64,000 nt of DNA from Clarkia xantiana subsp. parviflora (taxonomy: Eukaryota > Streptophyta > Magnoliopsida > Myrtales > Onagraceae), in contig JAPTYO010000009.1 in assembly GCA_036873135.1 (NCBI GenBank), forward strand, positions 28,293,756-28,357,755. The letters run 5' to 3'. The notes beneath the pieces were generated by a model that saw only the letters and a program-made list of their open reading frames with translations, did no database searches and was not told where the DNA came from. Shown here in pieces: positions 47,922-60,372 of this stretch (positions are counted from its first letter, which is position 1; the number at the start of each line of letters is the position of its first letter). The position numbers and the translations under genes are program-made.

Positions 47922-50900
47922 TTAGATATAGAACTTCTTCAAGTGCGCCCTGCTGAAAGTGTTTGTGGAGATATATCCATCCCCGTCTTCTAGGCGGTAT
48001 GCATTCGCACATTGTACTGACGCTATTTTGTATGCTCCCTCCAACTTTGGAGATAGCTTTCTGACTTGATCTAAGTGTGAGAGCTCGTTTTTCCTTAACA
48101 CCAATTCTCCTACATGAAATTGTCTTTCTCTGACTTGTCGCTTGTAGTACCTGGCAGATACCAGTCGCATTCGTGCTTGTGCTTCCTCTGAATTCCATCT
48201 CTTGTCGTCTACTAGATCTAAATCTAAAATCCTTGCCTTTTTGTTTTCATGCTTCTCGAAATATGTGGTTCTTAGTGATGACAGTGTCATTTCTGCTAGT
48301 GCTACTGCCTCGGTCCCATATACTAGAACGAATGGTGTTTCTCTTGTGGCTATTTTTGGTGTTGTTCGCACTGCCCATAGGACATTTTCTAACTCATCTA
48401 CCCAGCTTCCCTTGGTAGCATGAATTCTCTTCTTCAACTTGTTTGCCGATTCCACCTGCCCGTTTGTTTGGGGATGCTTCACTGATGCAAAACGTTGCCC
48501 TATGGTCAACCTCTCACAATACTATTGCAGCCTCTTGCTCTTGAATTGCGGTCTTTTGTCACTTATTATGAATTTTGGAACTCCGTATCTTGAGACGATG
48601 TGTAATTGAATGAAAATGATGATTTGTTCGTCTGTTGTCTTTCCCATCGGTGTTGCTTCTATCTACTTGGAGAAGTAATCTATTGCCACTAGTATGCAAG
48701 TTTTTTGCCCTTTTGTTCTTGGTAGGAGGCCTATTAGGTCAATCCCCCATTGTGCGAATGGCCATGCTCCCGATATTGAACTTAACTTGGTTGCTGGGGA
48801 TGTTATATTTCTAGAGTATCTTTGGCAATGTTCACATTTTTGCACCATGTTTGTTGCTTCCTTGTTCATTGTTGGCCAATAGTACCCACATTGTAGACCT
48901 TTCGAACTATCGATCTTGCCCCTTCATGATCCGGCGTCGCCCTCATGTAGCTCTGCCAATATTCTTTCAGTCTCTGGATATGTTATGCATTTGAGGAATG
49001 GTGTAGAGTATCCCTTCTTGTAGAGCTCATTGTCCATCATTGCGTAATTCCTGACCATCCTCTCAATCTTTATTACCTCCACCTTGTCATCTGGTAGCTT
49101 TCCCTCGGTAATATATTGACGCATTGGGGTCATCCATGCCTCACCTTCATCTATTGTCAGGGCTTCCATCATCTCTATCACTGATCGTGTTCTTTGTTCT
49201 ACAAAATGGACTTCTTTGCCTGCTTCTGAGCCCAATGCTAGCTTGCTCAGGGTATCTGCTTCCTGGTTTTGTTCTCTTGGGACTGATTCAATGTCGAAGC
49301 TTTGAAAACTTGTTATCAAGTCTTTGGCCTGTTGTAGATATTTTTGCATATTCTCAGACTTTGCAGTGTAATTCCCCTTTACTTGGTTGACGACCAACTG
49401 GGAGTCACATTTGACCCTTAGGTGTTTCGCTCCTACTTATTTGGCTATTCTCAAGCCTGTTATCAAAGCCTCATATTCTGCTTCATTATTAGTTGCCTTG
49501 AATGTAAGTGCCATGGCATAACGGAGTGGCGTGCCCTTATCTGGCGGGTATAATAGGAGGCCTGCGCCTGACCCTACTGCATTAGATGATCCATCAGTGT
49601 GCATCTCCCATATGTCCTCTGACTGTGTCGCCTGACTGGTGCTTGTTTCAGATATGCTTGTTATTTCCCCTAAGTCCCCCTCGGGGATGATTCCGGAGAA
49701 CTCTGCGATAAAATCTGCTAGGGCTTGCCCTTTGATGGCCGTTCTTGGGGCAAAATAAATGCGGAACTCACTTAGCTCAATTGGCCATTTGGTCAGCCTC
49801 CCTGACATGTCTGGTTTTTGCAAAAGGTGTTTCATAGGCTAATTTGTAAGCACTGTTATCTCATGGGCATGGAAATATGGTCTCAACTTTCTTGCTGATA
49901 TGATCAGTGCGTATAGGTACTTTTCGATTGCCAGGTAGTTCATCTCGTACTTTGCCAATGTTTTGCTTACGAAATACACTGGAAATTATGCATTGTCTCC
50001 CTCTTTCACTAGCACTGAACTTACCGCGAAATTACTCATGGAGATGTAAAGGAAAAGAGGCTCTCCTGGGGTTGGCTTTGCTAGAGGGGGTAGGGTCTTT
50101 AGGTGTTGTTTCAGTTGTTGGAAGGCTTCCTCACACCTTGGTGTCCATTCAAACTTCTTGTTTGCTCGTAGCACCTCAAAGAAAGGTAGTGCCTTGTCTT
50201 CTATTTTGGACAAGAACCTGTTGAGAGCTGCCAACCTTCCGTTTAATCGCTGAACCTCTTTGTGCTTCGTAAGGGAGTGCATTTCTTCAATTGCTTGCAT
50301 TTTTTCAGGATTCACTTCTATTCCTCGTTGACTTACCATGAAACCCAAGAATTTCCCTGACTGTACTCCAAACGCGCATTTTTTCGGGTTCAGGCAGACT
50401 TGATGCTGGTGCATCCTTTGGAAGGTCATTCGAAGGTTCTCGACGTGGTCACTCTTCTTTTTGGACTTGACAATCATGTCGTCCACATATGCTTCCATCT
50501 TCCCTATCATGTCCCCAAAGATTTTATTGAACATGCGCTGATATGTTGCCCCCGCGTTTATGAGCCCGAATGGCATTACAGTGTAGTGATATATTTCACT
50601 GTCGGCATAAAATGTCGTGTGGGAGGCGTCTTCAGCGGACATTTTAATTTGATTGTAACCTGAGTATGCATCCATGAAGCTCATTAATTCGTGACCTGAC
50701 GTTGCATACACTAACCGATCTATCATTGGGAGTGGGTATGAATCTTTAGGGCATGCTTTGTTGAGGTCGCGATAGTCGATGCACATTCTCCAACTTCCTC
50801 CCGACCTTTTAACTAACACTGGGTTTGCAACCCATGTTTGAAACCTGATATCCTTGATGAAATTTGCTTTTAGTAGCTTGTCTACCTCTTATTGGATAGC

Positions 50901-51830
50901 TATCTTTTTGCTACCCCCCATTAGCCTTATTTTTTGTGTTTTTGGACGCATTGTCGGGTCTATGTTGAGTTTGTGTGAAATTACATCCTCGGATATCCTA
51001 GGCATATCACTTGGTGACCAAGCGAACAGATCTTTATATTCCCTTAGCAATGCTACTATTTGTGCTTCTTCTTCAGCCAAGGTTGTCCCGATTTTCATTT
51101 TTCTTTCAGGTTCCTCTATCAGTATCTCCTTAAAATCCTCCATGGGTGCAGGTCTTCCGTGATCCTCCATTGGATCCTCATTTATCGATAGGACCTCCTT
51201 TTTTTTTTCGTTTTCTTGCTGAGTGCAATCCTTTCACATTTTCTTGCCACCTATGATTTCCTTTTACTTCCCCTATTCCTTCACTTGTGGGGAACTTCAT
51301 TTTCTGATGTGGTGTTGATGGTACTATGCCCCATTTGTTAATTGTGGTGGTACCTAGAACTTCATTGTACTCATCCATTCCTTCGATAATAAGGAAAGGA
51401 ACATCGATCTTCAACTACCTTTTGCCTATGCCTAATGTCACGGGTAGTGTGATTGCCCCCAGTGGGTAGGTTGGCTCTCTTGAGAATCCTATAAGCGGGG
51501 AGTGCACTTGTTATATGCTACTTGATCTCACGCCTAATATGTCAATCACTTTCTTGCTGAGGATGCTTGGCGAGCTTCCACCATCTACTAGGATTCTACC
51601 TATGTCCATGTTAGTGATTTTCATCGTTATGACTAATGCGTCGTTGTTCTTTGGTAACACGTGCTCCATATCTTTCTTTGAGAACTGTATTGTATCTTCT
51701 CTTTTCTCCTTTATATTCTTTTCCTCGATTGTGCTATCTCCTCCTTGTGTCATATATGCCTCTCTTGCATTTGCTAATTCACCAGCTACTCCAAAGCCTA
51801 CGTGAATAACGTATATGCTTGCCATCTGAC
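47922..51830 (-). pseudogene. Element 3 pol: protease to integrase, broken
   Basis: Order along the minus strand: protease (RILVDGGSSPSIL, near 51590), RT (LVKRSGGSWRMCIDYR, EAYVDDMIVKS near 50480, KFLGFMVSQRGIEVNPEK), RT-linked RNase H (HLLQKPDMSGRLTKWPIELSE), second RNase H (MHTDGSSNAVGSGAG, NNEAEYEAL, NQEADTLSKLA), integrase (CEHCQRYSRN, WGIDLIG, NGQVESANK, end AHLKKFYI). Frames are broken at about 51416, 51175, 50825, 49985, 49838, 49436, 48920, 48660 and 48512 by stops or shifts. RT to integrase is closely related to Element 1. Confidence 0.9.
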
Positions 51831-51875
51831 TCGTGATAGGTAGGCTTTTTGTTCAAAACCTAGGGACGCGCAAAG
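51831..51875 (-). other. Junction where gag and primer site are missing
   Basis: Only about 45 bp separate protease-region sequence from the 5' LTR. The GGCGCCA core found next to the LTRs of Elements 1 and 2 is absent, so roughly 1.5-2 kb has been lost. Confidence 0.75.
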
Positions 51876-52686
51876 TGTTAAGACGTGTTCCTCGGGTTGG
51901 TAATTTTCTGACCCATGTAACACCTCTTTCCGGTATTTCGCTCATTTCATTGATCCGCTTAGCTTGATTCTCTGATCCTTAGCTCCACTCCTTGTAAACC
52001 TGCATAAGGGGCAGTACTGAACACGCAGAGGGGGGTGGTGCTCAGTGAACCCTCTCTGATGCCTAAATGAGTTCGGGTTCTAGAGAGAGAAAATACTAGA
52101 GAGAGGACAGAGCTAAGCAAGCAAATATGTAAACTTGTCCAAATAAATAGAACTTGCGAAGTATATATAGGCTTCGGGGGGATTAAGGTGGCTTAATGAC
52201 GTCGTTAATCCCTAAACGTACTTTATTAACATATAACAGCAAGATTAAAACTTTTAAAGACACGGAGAGGTGGGTGAAAAAGTCTAAGTATGAGTCCGGT
52301 GAAAAAGGATGTCGGGGCCCTAGAGGTCGGACGAGAAATCCGACTCCCAAGGCTTAGGATCAGGTGGACTTGCCCAACCCCTCATAGGAAAGGCCGGGCA
52401 AGCCTACCTGATCCCTCCTAGGAGGGGTCGGGTGAGGCCACCCGATCTCACCTAGGAGAGATCGGGTTGGCTCACCCGATCTCTCCTAGGAGACACCGGG
52501 TGAGGCCACCCGATCTCACCTAGGTGAGACTATTGGATGGGCCCGGATGAGTATTTTGGTCCATCCGGGCCGTTCGCACTATTGGTGGAGTGTTCGGGTT
52601 AAAGTTTCGATTTACAATCGTAAGCGGGGCGATCAAAATAAGAAAATCCGAAGGGAGACGGGTTCAAATTGGGCGTATATCCATCA
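51876..52686 (-). repeat. 5' LTR of Element 3
   Basis: 811 bp, 70 bp longer than its partner because of one extra hairpin module (about 52440-52515). Conserved block (CTCTGATGCCTAAATGAG) at 52054-52071. Confidence 0.93.
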
Positions 52687-52691
52687 AGTGA

Positions 52692-52867
52692 TAACCTCAC
52701 TCTAACGACTGTTGGCATGCATTGGAAAGACCTCAAGTGGAGAAATGGAGGAAAATAATAAATGAGAAAGATCGCCTAAATGAAAGCCATTAAAGTCTAT
52801 AGTTTATTTACCTGCTAACCACAGGGGCATAAGGATATGGTGAGTACTGAAAGATGGCTCACCACTG
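52692..52867 (+). other. Element 4 interior resumes
   Basis: Begins with the AGTGA duplication (52687-52691). No clear coding for the first 170 bp; probably the junction of decayed pol. Confidence 0.4.
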
Positions 52868-54262
52868 ATGGAAAAGGTCGAGCGATACAAAGCTCGACTT
52901 GTTGCGAAAGGCTATACTCACCTTCACGGAGTGGAGTTTGACAAAACATACTCACCACCTGTGCGTAAAACCACGGTGAAGGGCCATTCTTGGTCCTGGT
53001 CGCAGGTGTCAATTTTGAACTGCACCAAGTGGGTATTAAGACCGAATTCCTCCTCGGAAACCTGGACGAAGAGATCTACATGGAGCAACCGGAGGCTTTC
53101 ATTACTCCTGGTAACGAACGTAAAGTTTGTAAACTCCAAAGGTCAATCTACGGTCATACACAGTCGTCTCGGCAATGGCACCGCAGATTCCACGAGGAAA
53201 TCGTAGGAAACGGATCTGTGAGTTTATCACAAGGATCTATGCGTGTATTATAAGACCTCCATGTCTAAGTATGTCATCTTAACCTTATGCGTGGACGACA
53301 TACTTATTGCTGTAAACGACATGAGTTTTATGAATAAGTCAAAGTCTTGATTAGCATATGTATTTGAGATGAAAGACATGGGAGAGGCCACGTATATCTT
53401 AGGCATTAAAATTGATAGAGATCGGGCTACCCGGAAATTGTGTCTGTCTCAAGAATCTTATATCAACAAACTGTTGAAAATATTCAGATTACAGGATACC
53501 AAACCCGTGGAAACGCCGGTGGTGTTTGGGTGCGCACTGTCAAAACGTGACGGCCCCAAGAACCTGGAAGAGCATGAACAGGTGAAGGGTGCGGAGTATT
53601 TAAGCATGGTTGGTAGTTTGATGTACACCATGCTATGTACCCGTCCGGATATCTGTTACGTCGTGGGCCTAATAGCATGTTTCCTATCAGATCCTGGCCA
53701 TCAAGATTTAAAGACTATAAAACGAGTAACTCGTTATCTGAAAAGGTACTGCCGACTACGAACTGTGCTATGAGGGCAGGAAGTTAGAATCGACCGATTG
53801 CATTGACGCCGACCGTGGTGGCGATCCGAATGATCATAATTACACCACGAGAGGAGTATTCCTCCTTTGCTAATGTCGTCATTTCATGGAAGAGCAAGAA
53901 GCAAATATGAGTCGCGCTGTTTACAATAGAATCGGAATTCGTAGCTCTCTCTAAGAATGCACATAAAGCGGTTTGGCTTAAAAAGTTTCTAACTGCGCTG
54001 CTTGGTGGCGATGTCAAGAATAAACCTGTGGAGGTCTTATCTGATAGTCAAGCAGCCATTGCGGCAGTTAAGAATCCGAAGTACCATGCTATAACCAAAC
54101 ACATTGATATGAAATAATTAATGCTAAATTTGTGGCGGTATACAATATTATCACTATGGAATACTCGTCCACCAATAACTTGGTAACATACTCATTAACT
54201 AAACCATTACGCAAGGAGATATTTGAAAAGCATGTAAAACTGCTTGGATTGCGTAGGGTTTA
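52868..54262 (+). pseudogene. Element 4 copia RT and RNase H, degenerate
   Basis: Reading in several frames: RT start (VERYKARLVAKGYT, 52870-52920), a central part (EEIYMEQPEAF, KVCKLQRSIYG), catalytic block CVDDILIAVND (about 53290-53315), thumb (EATYILGIKIDRD, EYLSMVGSLMYTMLCTRPDICY) and RNase H (LSDSQAAIAAVKNPKYHAITKHIDMK near 54035-54115), ending KHVKLLGLRRV and stop at about 54262. At least four frame changes and several stops. The order RT then RNase H after a missing integrase is the copia order. Confidence 0.85.
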
Positions 54263-55397
54263 GAAATGGCATGTATCTGTGATAACATTTTGATATTAGA
54301 AAGTTACATTTTGTAAGAGAAAGAATTGCAACTGAGTTTATGATCAATCGACGTCATAATGTTTTTATTACATCAGATTTACGGTCTATAAACTAAGTCG
54401 TAGGAGGACGCAATCCTCTGCCAAACTATGTCGAATGTGGGCCTTACCTAGTCACACAGGAACGGTCGTCTTGCGGTGGAGGGAGGCCTCCACCAAACAA
54501 GACTGGCTAAGAGTCAGGGGGTAAACCTGATTAAGCAAAACGATTATCTAGTTTCGAAGTAACTCGACGTTATCTTCGTTTTGCATATCGCCGTGATGAA
54601 CTTCGTTCGTCATTTAACCACATTATTGGCCAGATGAGAATCTGTGATAGCATGATTGACATATAACTTTCCTGTAAACCCAAAATTTTCAGGTATGCTA
54701 TCAACGCGTGCTTCATACTGCGCGTGCCACGTTCGACCACGGGGTCACAGCTCGGTTGTACTAGGAAGGAATTCTCGTGATTCTGGCGAGCGCAAACTTC
54801 TTCAACTCGAGCGTGTGATTGATCCCAGGAGCCTTATGAAGAGGCACCTAAAGTATCCTCACGGACTCAGAACTCATATCTGAGGTCAAGCTCAATGCTC
54901 GCTTCCCGGCGTACGAGCGTAGTGCTGAACAAAAAGGCCCAGTGACCACGTCTTTGGAAACCGGTTGGGTCTGACTAAGGATATGAGCGATGGGGATGGT
55001 CAAGATCACTTGTAATTCACCGACTCTTGTATTCACTAGGTGGCCACCAACCGGATATTAGTTGAAGGTTGTGAATACTTGTACGGATGCCTTGGAGAAG
55101 TGTTCCTATGTGGAAACTAGGCAAATGGAGAATTAACAGTTGACCTAGGATACAGCGCGGTACAATATATAAATGTTGTTTATAACATGTTGATTGGAGA
55201 AAAGGGAATCAACGTTCTGCTGGCGCTACAATACTCCTAACAGATGAGTAGCACGATGCCTGTCGTATCCGTCGGTCGCACGGCAAACCTCGTATGAACT
55301 ATTCGGAAGCAAGGAGCAGATCAAAGGAGAGAAATGTTTATGCAGATTTGGACGACAATACATTAACAGGCACCCTCTCATTCCGGCGAGTGGGAGC
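54263..55397 (+). other. Element 4 3' region and polypurine tract
   Basis: About 1.1 kb after pol without a recognisable protein; it ends with the purine tract GGCGAGTGGGAGC directly before the LTR. A splice-acceptor-like TTTTCAG occurs at about 54692 but no envelope-like frame follows. Confidence 0.45.
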
Positions 55398-55991
55398 TGT
55401 AAGCATATGGTAATGGGCGTCGTAATTGGTAGCCCATAATATGTATAGTTTACCTAATGAACTTGGGTAAATGTCACATTAGGGTAATTGGGCTAGACCC
55501 AAATCCCAATTGACAGGGGAGGCCCAATTTTGGGCCTCCCCAAATACATAGGCCGACCGAAACCCTAGGTGGGGTAAAGTGGACAAAAGTCCACTTTACT
55601 CCTCCTATAAATAAGAGGTGTTAGGGGATTTTTGGGGTTAATCATAATTCCCTCATAAGAGTGTTTTAGAGAGAAAAACCCTCCCCCTATAAACCCTAGT
55701 TCGGTCGAACCATATCCCTCACCAAGGGTGTGCCAAATTTCCTTTGAGCAAACTCTTGTGTCCCCGTGCCAAGAATCAATCAGAGGCTTTGATGTGGAGC
55801 TTGCACCACGTAGGGCTTCTTTAACAAGAACCTCTACGGGTCCCGACCGGAGGATCGTGAACACCCTCCTGAGAAGATCTCTGGTCTATGGATCACCTTA
55901 AAGGTATGTGTGAAACTTCCGCTGCGTAATTCCAATTACTAGCATGTACCTTGTTTAAGTATCCGTAGTGATTACTCCCCGTAATCCAACA
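55398..55991 (+). repeat. 3' LTR of Element 4
   Basis: 594 bp. Two perfect inverted repeats precede the TATA box (55606-55613): 55516-55541 (12-bp arms GGGGAGGCCCAA, no more than 2 bp between) and 55574-55599 (11-bp arms GTAAAGTGGAC, 4-bp loop). Confidence 0.93.
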
Positions 55992-56198
55992 GGAGCAAAG
56001 TGGACAAAAGTCTACTTTGCCCCTACATACAATTTCGGCCGACCATGTATAAGGGAGGCCCAATATTTTGGGCCTCTCATGTCAATTGGGATTTGGGTCA
56101 AGCCCAATTTCTCTAATGTGACATTTACCCAATTTCTTAGGTAACGTATACATATTAATGGGCTACCAGTTACGGCGCCCAGTCACCATATGCTAACA
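55992..56198 (-). repeat. Element B LTR, right part
   Basis: Begins with the GGAGC duplication and ends ...ATATGCTAACA, the inverted start TGTTAGCATATGG of the LTR family. It contains a diverged copy of the same palindromes (GGGAGGCCC...GGGCCTC). Confidence 0.85.
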
Positions 56199-58231
56199 AA
56201 TAGGGGTCTAGTTCTACATGTAAATGACACAGAAAAACATAACAACAATAATAATAATTAGTTGTCTCGGGATCCGTGCAAATTTTATCTTTTGAGCTTT
56301 AATTTTTTTAAAACTTTTTTTCCTCTTCCCGTCACCCTTCCCTTCCGTCGGTGCCCAACCTGCCCGCCGGTGGCCGCGCCTGTGACTGCCCTTCGCTCAC
56401 CCTCAGCCACCTCGTCGCTCCGCTCTGCGCTGCCCTTCGCCGGAGTCGTCACCACAGGCTCGTCGTGCCGCTGTTGCCTGTCGCCCACTGATCCGCCGCC
56501 CATCCCGCTGCTAGTTCTTCACCGCCTGACCAGAACTGCCGAGTCGACCGCCTTGCTCCGCCTTCGTCCCTGTCACCATCGTCGACATCCTTGCTGCCAC
56601 TGCGTCGGAGCTCCGCCGTCCTCTGCTGCTGCCGCCGTCTCCCCTCTACGTGACTTCCTTGGTAAGTCCCGTACCTTTTTTTATATTTTTTTGTTGTTTT
56701 TTAGATTTTATTATTTATTTATTATTATTATTATTATGTTTTCTGCTGTTATTATTATATTATACTTAATTAGGTAATTTAAACGTAATTGGTTAAATTT
56801 AATTGGATAGAATATTTAATTGTTTAAGTAATTATGCATATACGTTGAATATATGTTAGGTTGCGTATGTATCATGTCAGGTAAATTTGGATTTTAGATT
56901 TCTTCTTAATTAGGAATTATAGATTATAGGGTTAATAACCTATTAAAGGTCTGAATTTTGACCCATGTTAGCCGGAGAGGTCTGGATTTTTAAAAGTTAA
57001 TTTGGAATGTCTGAATTTTCAACTTTGTTGATATAAGAGGTCTCCGTCAATGTTTGCCGTTAAAACTGACGGAATTTGGTCACATGTTTGACCTCCGACC
57101 AAAGTGTGCCCCTTACATGCTTGACCTGAAAAGACAAAAATGCCCCTTAAAGCAAAAAAAAAACATTCTTCTTCGCCGGGGTAATTTTGTCATTTAACAT
57201 TTTTTTTCAAATAAGGTATTAAATAAAAAAATATTAAAAGGGGTAAAAGTGTCATTTCACACAATTCTGTTAAATTTAACCCTAAAAATGGACGGAAAAC
57301 CAAAGTTGAACAAATTTGAAAATTCAGACCTTCCAAATTAACTTTTGAAAATTCAGACCTCTCTAGTTAACTTGGGTCAAAATTCAGACCTTTCATAGGT
57401 TTTTAACCCTAGATTATAATTAGTTTTTTAAACTTAGGTTAACAATTGACAATATTTTTGCATGTGATAAAATTTATTAAATCTTGACATCGTTAGATTA
57501 GTCTAATATAACATATGTGAAAAAATAAAGTTAACAAATAAGTAAATTGAGTACCGAAAGTGCGTAGATAAATTTTTTTTTTTAAAATTCGTAATAGAAC
57601 CCCCCCCCTCCCCGAATCTGAATTTCTAATCGTAGACCGACTCAAAGCCTAAGTGTTTAATTCGTTATTCGCTTAGGTGATGTGGGAGATCTTGAAGTGT
57701 CGGATTTTGCTGTGCAAATATAGGTTTACAAGTGGAAACGGCGATCTGAGCAAGACCTATAGTAAATTATGGGGTCTAATGGTTTTCGGCCAAATTCCTT
57801 CGTTTATGGGGTCGAAATTGCAGTTTTATGTTTCTTCGGGTCTTTTTTTGTAATTTATCGGATTTTGTAAGGGTCTGTTAGCAAGTTTCAGTTTTTGACC
57901 TAGGATTAGGGTTTTTCTTTTCAGTATTTAAGCTATGTTAGCCGTCATTTACATTCAGTTTATTGATATATGAAAAAAAAACTGAGGTTTTCCTCAATCC
58001 TACGTCAAATTCTCGGCATTCTTTGAATCAACGAGTTCTTGCGCCCTCTATCCATCAAATTCTCGGAATTCCCCTAGAATCAACGAGTTTTTGATCTATC
58101 ATCTATCCCATCACGCTGCATCATTAGGTAATTTAGGTTTCTAGTTAGCCTAATAATTAACTAGTGGGGACTCTTTCCAAAAATCCACGTTTTAAAAACG
58201 TAATCGCCTTAGGTCTGATTTAGGTTTGACA
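56199..58231 (+). mobile_element. Second Element A-type LTR, partial, opposite orientation
   Basis: The outer end TTTAGGTTTGACA at 58231 is the inverted form of 9328, and the order GC-rich tract (56330-56660), T-rich part with ATTATTATTATT, then TCGCCTTAGGTCTG is the mirror of Element A. The left end is cut by Element B. It carries a Mutator-type MITE. Confidence 0.65.
56929..57409. mobile_element. Mutator-type MITE with 9-bp duplication
   Basis: 481 bp, GGGTTAATAACC to GGTTTTTAACCC. The flanks TAGATTATA (56920-56928 and 57410-57418) are identical. Long terminal inverted repeats share TGGGTCAAAATTCAGACC and CAGACCT over more than 100 bp. No coding sequence. A 9-bp duplication and long terminal repeats are the Mutator signature. 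Confidence 0.92.
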
Positions 58232-58423
58232 GTTAGTAGTATAAATTGGAGTACTAAACTAAACAAAATAAAAATTTGAGTATAATCACAGACTGTTTAA
58301 CTGGTCAACATTAACCGTTGATTAATACATGCACCAAACTGTACAAGTTCCAAATGTATTACACTAAAAGTATGCCAAAAAAAAAAGAATTATTGCACTG
58401 AAAGCCAAAATTAATCAAATATG
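58232..58423. other. Spacer
   Basis: AT-rich; nothing recognised. Confidence 0.4.
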
Positions 58424-60178
58424 TTGGATTTTTCTATCATGCTCCAAGAGCACCATGCTTTTAGTTTTTTTATTACTAGGGTGGACTTAATTGTAACATA
58501 TGTAAAACTTTAAAAGTATGAAAAAAAAAATATGAAAGTTTTTAACCACACATAATATTTGCATCATAATTCCTTCTCTTCTCTAGGCACTATTCAGAAG
58601 CTCTCTAGCTTCTGAATAGCTTTGCCTCGGCCGGAGTAGATGACTCCCTCTCTCGATCCAAAAACCGAAGGGAAGTCACTACTCTCGCAAACTCTCTCGT
58701 TGGCCATGAGCGTGGAGCAACTCTTCCTCCAGCATAAGCCTAAGCCTAAGCCAAAGCCGGAAGCCCCACCACAGCGGATGACCTTGTTCAACCTCGCTTT
58801 CATCCCACGCTTCGCCTTCGCCTCGCCAAATCGCGGAGTCCGCCTCACCCGCTCGCCCCTCATTTCCTCCCGTACACCATTACCACCACCAGCCCCGAGA
58901 CCGCACAAGGACCCCCCCCCCCCACCACCACCACAACCACCTCCACGCGCCACCACACGCGTACATGCGCCGTCACGTGCCGACACGCGTGACACACGCG
59001 CCCCACGCGCGCCCACGTGTCGTCCACCAGTCACTCACGCGCCCACGGCAGCGGCGCGCGCCATCCACGCGCCCACGGCAGCGGCGCGCGCCATCCACGC
59101 GCCGCCTTGCGCGCCAACGCACGGCCGTACGCGCTAGCACGCGCCTCCACCTGCCGCCACGACCCACCTGCTGCCCCAATGTCGTGCGTCGGTCGCCTAA
59201 GCCCCTCCACGCACTGCCATGGATGCTGTTCACCGTTTTAAGCTCAAACTTGACTACATCTTGGCGGTACAGCTCACTACCCTCCCCCATCTATCCCTTC
59301 CAGCTGAACCCATGGTTTGTCAGAACCAACGCTTCGTTCTCGGAATGAACCACTACATGATCTTTTACCCCTCGGGGTATCCACGATACGACCACTGTCG
59401 CGGTCGTATCTCATTTCCTTTCTCCATGCAGAGAAGCAGAGCATTTCTTTGGCACCCCCGAAGTACGCTAGTCCTTCGCGGATGTTCCACAGGCAGGGGT
59501 GTTTCGGTAGACTGGTTTCATCCAGCCCCTACCACTCAGAAATCTCTGCACCGGTCATGCGGTCATCTTCGTTTGTTTATGGAGTTGTGTGTGTTCCCGA
59601 TTCTATTGTGGGTCCTGTCTGGTATCGCTTGGTGTGCAGGTCTTCTGTTAGCTATGTCGCTCTTGAGGGAGATTCTTCTACCCTCCGAAGGGCTTCGGGT
59701 GCTGCTGTATCAGTGGATTTCCTCCTCGTCAAGCTTATATCCTTTGCATGGGATCAGCTCTACCGTTAAGCCGATCCGGTGTATTAGTTTTTGTACTATC
59801 GTTTGCATTTCTGTTTCTTGCTCTGTTGTATTTGCTTACATTATTTTGTTAGTATCTGCTCTACTAGTTCGCGTCTTGGGTGTTTACCAACCCCCTCAGA
59901 GCAGGTTTTCTCTATTTTGTACTGTGTAATCGTTCTTAATTCAGTAAAGTTCGGCTTTGATCAAAAAATATTTGCATCATACTATTAATAATATCAATTT
60001 CCCTCTAGAATTCACATTTAGGATAGTAGAAAAATACAAAAAAAAAATACAAAAAAAAAAAATACCAAATGCATGATACTCTTGGAGTATGATAGAAAGA
60101 CCCAAACATGTTGTACCACCCTAATAGTAAAAAAAAAACAAAAACATCGTATTTCACAAGCATGGTAGAAAAATCCAA
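58424..60178. mobile_element. MITE remnant with long inverted repeats, split by a LINE-like insertion
   Basis: 58424-58500 and 60100-60178 are inverted copies (TTGGATTTTTCTATCATGC against GCATGGTAGAAAAATCCAA; also ACTAGGGTGG / CCACCCTAATAG). An inner inverted copy lies at 60068-60108 (CATGATACTCTTGGAG). No target duplication was found, so the superfamily is unassigned. Confidence 0.5.
58569..59966 (+). mobile_element. LINE-like retrotransposed insertion with 14-bp target duplication
   Basis: About 1.4 kb bounded by ATATTTGCATCATA (58555-58568) and ATATTTGCATCATA (59967-59980), with a short A run before the right copy (GATCAAAAA). Such long duplications with a tail are made by target-primed reverse transcription. 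The tail AAAGTTCGGCTTTGATCAAAAA resembles plant L1 3' ends. There is no RT or endonuclease domain: the 5' part is a GC-rich Pro/Arg frame (58640-59137) with KPKPKPK and a 30-bp duplicated segment (59040-59100), followed by a T-rich part with frames of uncertain meaning. It may be an internally deleted LINE or a reverse-transcribed cellular or chimeric RNA. Confidence 0.65.
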
Positions 60179-60372
60179 TTTGGAATTAGTGTAACCTCAT
60201 TTTCTACCGGTGGTGTTGGAGTTGAAGAAGGGGACCATTTTATCACACAATAAAGTGGGGGTTAGAGGCTAATCTTATATTTTTCACCCGTATATAATAA
60301 TAAATTCATCCTCTGAAAAATATTTTTCACCAAAATGGGATGGGCGTGAATCTTATGCAATCACATTAGGTT
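59981..60372. other. Flank between the LINE-like insertion and the hAT element
   Basis: Includes the right half of the MITE, several A runs and AT-rich DNA. No gene. Confidence 0.4.

Larger units (their letters stand above)
42613..52686 (-). mobile_element. Element 3: Tat-lineage Ty3/gypsy retrotransposon without gag
   Basis: LTRs 42613-43353 and 51876-52686 begin TGTTAAGACGTG and end ATATCCATCA; flanks AGTGA (42608-42612) and AGTGA (52687-52691) are identical. On the minus strand: protease, RT, RNase H, second RNase H and integrase, all broken by stops. A 35-bp tandem array, a hAT element and an antisense gene on the plus strand precede the 3' LTR. Gag and the primer binding site are absent; protease-end sequence lies about 50 bp from the 5' LTR. 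It is nested in Element 4. Confidence 0.93.

Noticed and set aside
54263..55397. Envelope-like or extra gene after copia pol
   Set aside because: Frames are short and no signal peptide or membrane segment is seen.
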